Positions 14,786 through 17,507 of a stretch of 17,507 nucleotides of DNA are shown in pieces (the stretch's first letter is position 1; each line of letters begins with the position of its first letter). A program made the translations under genes and the position numbers. The stretch spans positions 1 through 17,507 of the forward strand of contig CAJJXN010000027.1 of assembly GCA_905197115.1 (NCBI GenBank). The letters are read 5' to 3'. Under the pieces are notes generated by a model. It made no database searches. It worked only from the letters and a program-made list of their open reading frames with translations, and was not told the DNA's origin. This DNA comes from an uncultured Bacillota bacterium (GTDB lineage: Bacteria; Bacillota_I; Bacilli_A; RFN20; CAG-631).

Positions 14786-15341
14786 AAGCTCTTGAATCGT
14801 ATGCACCTGTGTCTGTACGAACATAAACTTCTTCATCTTGTTCAACAAACAAAGGAACTTTTACAACTAATCCAGTTTCTAAAACAGCATCTTTAAGTGC
14901 ACGAGTAGCTGTATCACCTTTAGCACCTGGTTCTGTTTTCACTACTTTTAAAACTACTTTTGCAGGTAAATTAATTCCTAAGAATTCGCCTTCATAAGAA
15001 ATAATTTCAACGATTTCATTTGGACGTAAAAATTTAAGTTCCCAAGCTAATTTTGATTTATCTAAAGAAACTTGTTCATATGTTTCAACATCCATAAATA
15101 CGATAAATTCACCTTCATCATATAAATATTGCATTTGTGATTTATCAATATGAATGGTTTCAATTTTATCTCCACCCGTAAAGGCTAAATCTGTAATTGC
15201 TCCTGTGCGCATATTTTTTGATTTTACTTTAATAACCATTTTTCTCATGGCAGTTTTGTTGTGTTGGATATCTAATACAATATAAAGATTATTTTCATAA
15301 GTAAAAGATACACCTGGCGTTAAATCATTTACAATAATCAT
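14784..15341 (-). CDS. efp: Elongation factor P with atypical loop
   Basis: EF-P relieves ribosome stalling at polyproline stretches. All three domains are present in 185 aa: the N-terminal KOW-like domain, the central OB domain (MQYLYDEGEFIVFMD) and the C-terminal OB domain (KTEPGAKGDTA, ending YDSRA). The ATG at 15341 has AAGGAG at 8 nt and gives exactly the B. subtilis length; an in-frame GTG three codons upstream lies too close to the SD. Oddity: the loop that normally reads KPGKGAA is KTAMRKM (29-35). The residue aligned with the modified Lys32 of B. subtilis is M32, with R33 and K34 beside it. From memory, Mollicutes EF-Ps have a similar KTAMR loop, so this is probably a lineage form rather than an inactive copy. 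Confidence 0.96.
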   Translation of the reverse strand: MIIVNDLTPGVSFTYENNLYIVLDIQHNKTAMRKMVIKVKSKNMRTGAITDLAFTGGDKIETIHIDKSQMQYLYDEGEFIVFMDVETYEQVSLDKSKLAWELKFLRPNEIVEIISYEGEFLGINLPAKVVLKVVKTEPGAKGDTATRALKDAVLETGLVVKVPLFVEQDEEVYVRTDTGAYDSRA

Positions 15342-15367
15342 GTTAAACACTCCTTTTTCCCTATATC

Positions 15368-15396
15368 ATTATATAGAAAAGTTTGTTATATTTCAA
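15368..15396 (-). promoter_or_regulatory. Sigma-A promoter of efp
   Basis: Minus strand TTGAAA (15396-15391), a 17-nt spacer and consensus TATAAT (15373-15368) form the best promoter in the window. Transcription should start near 15361, giving a leader of about 20 nt with AAGGAG at 15355-15350. Confidence 0.88.
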
Positions 15397-15422
15397 CCTT
15401 GTTTTAACAAAACTATAGGTTT

Positions 15423-15896
15423 TTAATCAAATTTTGAAGAAATTGGCTCAGGCAAAGACTTATTTTTTTCTCTTTTTTCATCAATAAAATTTTGATAATA
15501 GAAAGAATATAGATTGAAGATGACACAAAAACTAATGGTTGTAAAAAAACTTAACACTGTGTGTACATTAAAAAAAGTAAATTCTTCTACATTTAAATAC
15601 AAAATGAAATAGAAGATTCCCGTCATAAAAAATGAAATGCATAAATATAGAATCATTGAATAATGTTTTATGAGTAATTTATCATATAAAAAATCCATGA
15701 TTCCAAAAAACAAAAAGAAATAAACAAATAAAATAAGACCATTAAAAAAAGCAATTTTAAAATAATTAAATTCAAATTGTTTTATCAAATAAGTTAAATT
15801 GATATTACTTAAATGAAAATAGTAATTAATTTCTATTATTGCAAAAAATAGTAAAACAGAAACAAATAAGATACTTAATTTATTGAGAATTTTCAT
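15423..15896 (-). CDS. Unrecognised four-helix membrane protein
   Basis: I do not recognise this protein. It has 157 residues, very rich in Phe, Ile, Leu and Tyr, with four predicted membrane segments (~6-27, 46-70, 79-101, 108-134). A charged cytoplasmic-looking tail follows (DEKREKNKSLPEP). No catalytic motif or known domain is evident. I chose the ATG at 15896 because it directly precedes the first hydrophobic segment and has GGTGG 7 nt upstream; in-frame extension further upstream runs antiparallel-free into the metallo-beta-lactamase gene and is non-membrane in character. The SD lies in the 3' arm of a terminator-like hairpin and the start codon directly follows its T-run, so expression may depend on read-through. 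No promoter of its own is seen. Confidence 0.7.
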   Translation of the reverse strand: MKILNKLSILFVSVLLFFAIIEINYYFHLSNINLTYLIKQFEFNYFKIAFFNGLILFVYFFLFFGIMDFLYDKLLIKHYSMILYLCISFFMTGIFYFILYLNVEEFTFFNVHTVLSFFTTISFCVIFNLYSFYYQNFIDEKREKNKSLPEPISSKFD

Positions 15897-15927
15897 AAAA
15901 AAACCACCCACATTTAGTGTGGATGAT
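15897..15927 (-). terminator. Terminator-like hairpin enclosing the SD of the membrane-protein gene
   Basis: On the minus strand, ATCATCCACA (15927-15918), loop CTAAA and TGTGGGTGGT (15912-15903) form a 10-bp stem with two G-U pairs, followed by six more Ts and then the ATG at 15896. It lies 15 nt after the metallo-beta-lactamase stop codon and looks like its terminator. The GGTGG in the 3' arm is also the only ribosome-binding site for the next gene. Confidence 0.75.
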
Positions 15928-15942
15928 TCTTTCTTTTTTAAA

Positions 15943-16560
15943 CTAAAAATACATGTTATTTTCTTTTTCATAGCCAATTGTTGTCTCTTCTCCATGACCT
16001 GGAAAGACTTTACAAGAATCTTTAAATGTCGCTAATAACTTTAATGATTCCTTCATATCTCTTTTATTTGAAAATGGAAAATCAACACGGCCAATACTCT
16101 CTTTAAAAAGTGTATCTCCAGAAAATATTCGTTCATAGTTTCGTAATACATAAACTACAGAACCTTCGCTATGCCCTGGTGTATGAATTGCATCTAAAGT
16201 TATATCTTTAGCAATGATAAATTCATTAAAATCTCCTTCAAAAAAAGTGATGGGAGATTTTAAAAAAATTCTTGGCAATTCATCTTTTGTATCTACTTCA
16301 TCGTTTAATAATAACGTTTCTTCATTTTTATGCACATAAATCTTACATTTTGTTTGTTCATATAATTCGTCAACAGCTCCAATATGATCAAAATGTCCAT
16401 GTGTCAAAAAAATAGCCTCTAATTTTAAGTTTTCTTTGCTTAAACGATTTAAAATAACTTCACCATTAGCCCCAGGATCAATTACAATAGCTATGTCGTT
16501 ATGAGAAATAACGTAACAATTTGTTTGATAAGATCCTAATACTAATTTTTGTATTTTCAT
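15943..16560 (-). CDS. Metallo-beta-lactamase-fold hydrolase, glyoxalase II-like (YqgX type)
   Basis: A cytoplasmic binuclear metal hydrolase of 205 aa. Metal ligands are complete: THGHFDH (H54, H56, D58, H59), H130 (TPGHSEGS), D149 (FSGDTLF) and H189 (FPGHGEET). The compact size without the C-terminal glutathione-binding domain of classical GloB fits the YqgX-type family of Bacillota, whose members are annotated as hydroxyacylglutathione hydrolase-like; the substrate here is unknown. It begins 3 nt after the rpmG stop, with no clear SD, so translation is probably coupled to rpmG. A terminator-like hairpin follows its TAG stop. Confidence 0.9.
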   Translation of the reverse strand: MKIQKLVLGSYQTNCYVISHNDIAIVIDPGANGEVILNRLSKENLKLEAIFLTHGHFDHIGAVDELYEQTKCKIYVHKNEETLLLNDEVDTKDELPRIFLKSPITFFEGDFNEFIIAKDITLDAIHTPGHSEGSVVYVLRNYERIFSGDTLFKESIGRVDFPFSNKRDMKESLKLLATFKDSCKVFPGHGEETTIGYEKENNMYF

Positions 16561-16563
16561 AGA

Positions 16564-16713
16564 TTATTTCTTTTCTTTGTGTACAGTTTTCTTATTACAT
16601 TTTGGACAGAATTTTTTAACCTCAACTCTATCTGGATGTAAACGTTTGTTTTTGTTACCTAAATAATTTTCTTCTCCACATTCTGTGCAACGTAGAATAA
16701 AGTTATCTCTCAT
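16564..16713 (-). CDS. rpmG: 50S ribosomal protein L33, zinc-ribbon form
   Basis: A 49-residue basic protein starting MRDNFILRCTECGEENY and ending KTVHKEKK. Two CxxC pairs (C9/C12 and C36/C39) form the zinc ribbon, marking the C+ (zinc-binding) paralogue; many Bacillota also encode a C-minus copy induced in zinc shortage. GGAGGT lies 7 nt before the ATG at 16713. A second ATG 4 nt upstream is out of frame. It is the first gene of a two-gene unit with the metallo-beta-lactamase gene. Confidence 0.96.
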   Translation of the reverse strand: MRDNFILRCTECGEENYLGNKNKRLHPDRVEVKKFCPKCNKKTVHKEKK

Positions 16714-16737
16714 ACATAACACCTCCGTCAATGATAT

Positions 16738-16746
16738 ATAATAGCA
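16738..16746 (-). promoter_or_regulatory. Probable extended -10 promoter of rpmG
   Basis: Minus strand TGC-TATTAT (16746-16738) is an extended -10; no strong -35 is seen at 17 nt. A 12-bp palindrome ATAAAATTTTAT (16746-16757) abuts it upstream. Transcription would start near 16731, just before GGAGGT at 16726-16721. Confidence 0.5.
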
Positions 16747-16795
16747 TAAAATTTTATATATTTCTATGTTTTTTCAATAATTCGTGAAATTTTTA

Positions 16796-17507
16796 TTATT
16801 TTATTAAAGAATCTTGGTTTTCTTTGTATTCTTTTACTAATGTATCTGCATCTTTGACAAATGGTCGCATTTTTGACCAAGACTTTAAACTAGCTCCTGC
16901 GGCCTTATGGTGGCCACCGCCATCATATTTTTCGGCTAATTTATTAATATTAGGACCATTTGAACGAATCCGTACTCGAATATCTTTAGGATATTTAATA
17001 ATCAGTGCCCAAACTGGACATTCTTTAATATTTGCCAATAAAGAAACCAATGAGGCAGCTTCATCATACCCAACATTATAATATTTAATGATAAATGAAT
17101 TAATTACTGCATAAGCAAACCCATGTTTCGTAACTTTAAAAGAACGATAAACATAACTTTTTAAACGAACGGTACGAAGTGATTGTACACTCAAATTTTG
17201 ATCAATCATTTCCGTATCTACGCCATAATTTAATAAAGTACCTGCTAATTGAAAGGTTTCATAATTTACTCCTCGGTACCGAAAATTACTCGTGTCAGTC
17301 ACCGTTCCAGTATAAAGCGCTGTTGCTCCAGTTAAAGAAATTTTTAATTCTTTGTTTGAAAGTAAAAATTTCGTAATTAATAAACAAGTTGCAGGAATTA
17401 ATTCTTCTACTACATTAATGTCTCCATAGTTATCTAAAATAATGTGGTGATCGATTTTTATTAATTCCTTACAAAGTTTATAGCGAGAGTCACTAATTCG
17501 ATCTCGC
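16796..17507 (-). CDS. nrnA: DHH-family phosphoesterase, NrnA-like (N-terminal part beyond window)
   Basis: The C-terminal 236 residues of a DHH/DHHA1 protein, open to the window's right edge. Visible motifs are DSRY, the hallmark IDHH, TGTVTDTSNFRY (metal-binding Asp of the DHH domain), and the DHHA1 signature RIRSNGPNINK with DGGGHHKAAG near the C terminus. This arrangement fits NrnA, which degrades nano-RNA of 2-5 nt and dephosphorylates 3'-phosphoadenosine 5'-phosphate using Mn ions. Full-length proteins are usually about 310-320 aa, so 75-85 residues with the first Asp/His motifs are missing here. An internal GTG at 17302 is not the start, because the frame and the DHH motif continue upstream. 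It is the first minus-strand gene at this side; the rpmG promoter follows it. Confidence 0.88.
   Translation of the reverse strand, partial: RDRISDSRYKLCKELIKIDHHIILDNYGDINVVEELIPATCLLITKFLLSNKELKISLTGATALYTGTVTDTSNFRYRGVNYETFQLAGTLLNYGVDTEMIDQNLSVQSLRTVRLKSYVYRSFKVTKHGFAYAVINSFIIKYYNVGYDEAASLVSLLANIKECPVWALIIKYPKDIRVRIRSNGPNINKLAEKYDGGGHHKAAGASLKSWSKMRPFVKDADTLVKEYKENQDSLIK

Noticed and set aside
15397..15422. Inverted repeat GTTTT-GTT-AAAAC as a terminator after the membrane-protein gene (minus strand)
   Set aside because: The stem is only 5 bp, has no T-run after it, and merges into the efp -35 region.
16746..16757. Palindrome ATAAAATTTTAT upstream of rpmG as a zinc-responsive (Zur) operator
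   Set aside because: It does not match the Zur box pattern I know, and the zinc-ribbon form of L33 is not the one normally Zur-repressed; AT-rich chance palindrome is likelier.
16824..17376. Two plus-strand open frames opposite the DHH phosphoesterase gene
   Set aside because: They mirror conserved DHHA1 and DHH motifs on the other strand and lack ribosome-binding sites.
1..17507. Mobile elements, prophage, CRISPR arrays, tRNA or rRNA genes
   Set aside because: No transposase, repeat array, tRNA-like fold or rRNA sequence was seen; the only recombinase is the housekeeping XerD.

Overview
The window is an ordinary-looking chromosomal stretch of a very AT-rich, low-G+C Gram-positive bacterium (Bacillota). 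Evidence: a T-box leader in front of ileS, strong AAGGAG/GGAGG ribosome-binding sites, Bacillus-like gene order (ileS-lspA-rluD; xerD-deoB; efp next to a spoIIIA-type gene), a lipobox lipoprotein and zinc-ribbon L33. Tryptophan is read from TGG, and rluD ends in TGA just before the comEB start, so the code is standard and not the Mycoplasma/Spiroplasma code. The EF-P loop sequence resembles, from memory, Mollicutes and their walled relatives, so an Erysipelotrichia-like or related Bacilli lineage is my best inference. The species cannot be named.

Positions 1-8195, plus strand: T-box (specifier ATC) and ileS, then a tightly packed run of lspA, rluD, comEB (dCMP deaminase), dinB (Pol IV) and xerD. 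Gaps here are 3-4 nt or the genes overlap by 8 nt, and a hairpin terminator follows xerD. deoB (phosphopentomutase) restarts transcription from its own extended -10 promoter and appears to be followed in the same transcript by an ABC-type lipoprotein and permease (8212-9904). No ATPase gene accompanies them, and a terminator sits on the permease stop codon.

Positions 9919-11888, plus strand: a solitary PemK/MazF-like protein with an N-terminal extension, an AT-rich spacer with inverted repeats, and an RsmF-type rRNA m5C methyltransferase. It converges on the minus-strand half.

Positions 11970-17507, minus strand (read right to left): the C-terminal part of a DHH phosphoesterase (NrnA-like, running off the window), rpmG, a glyoxalase-II-like metallo-beta-lactamase, an unrecognised four-helix membrane protein whose start is wrapped in a terminator-like hairpin, efp, a lone spoIIIAH-like gene, and tex. 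Most of these form separate one- or two-gene transcription units with their own -10 boxes and terminators.

Nothing mobile, no CRISPR and no RNA genes other than the T-box were seen. The most interesting points are the EF-P with methionine where the modified lysine should be, the isolated spoIIIAH relic beside efp, the hairpin covering the start of the membrane protein, the solo PemK-like protein, and terminators that sit on or next to stop codons throughout.
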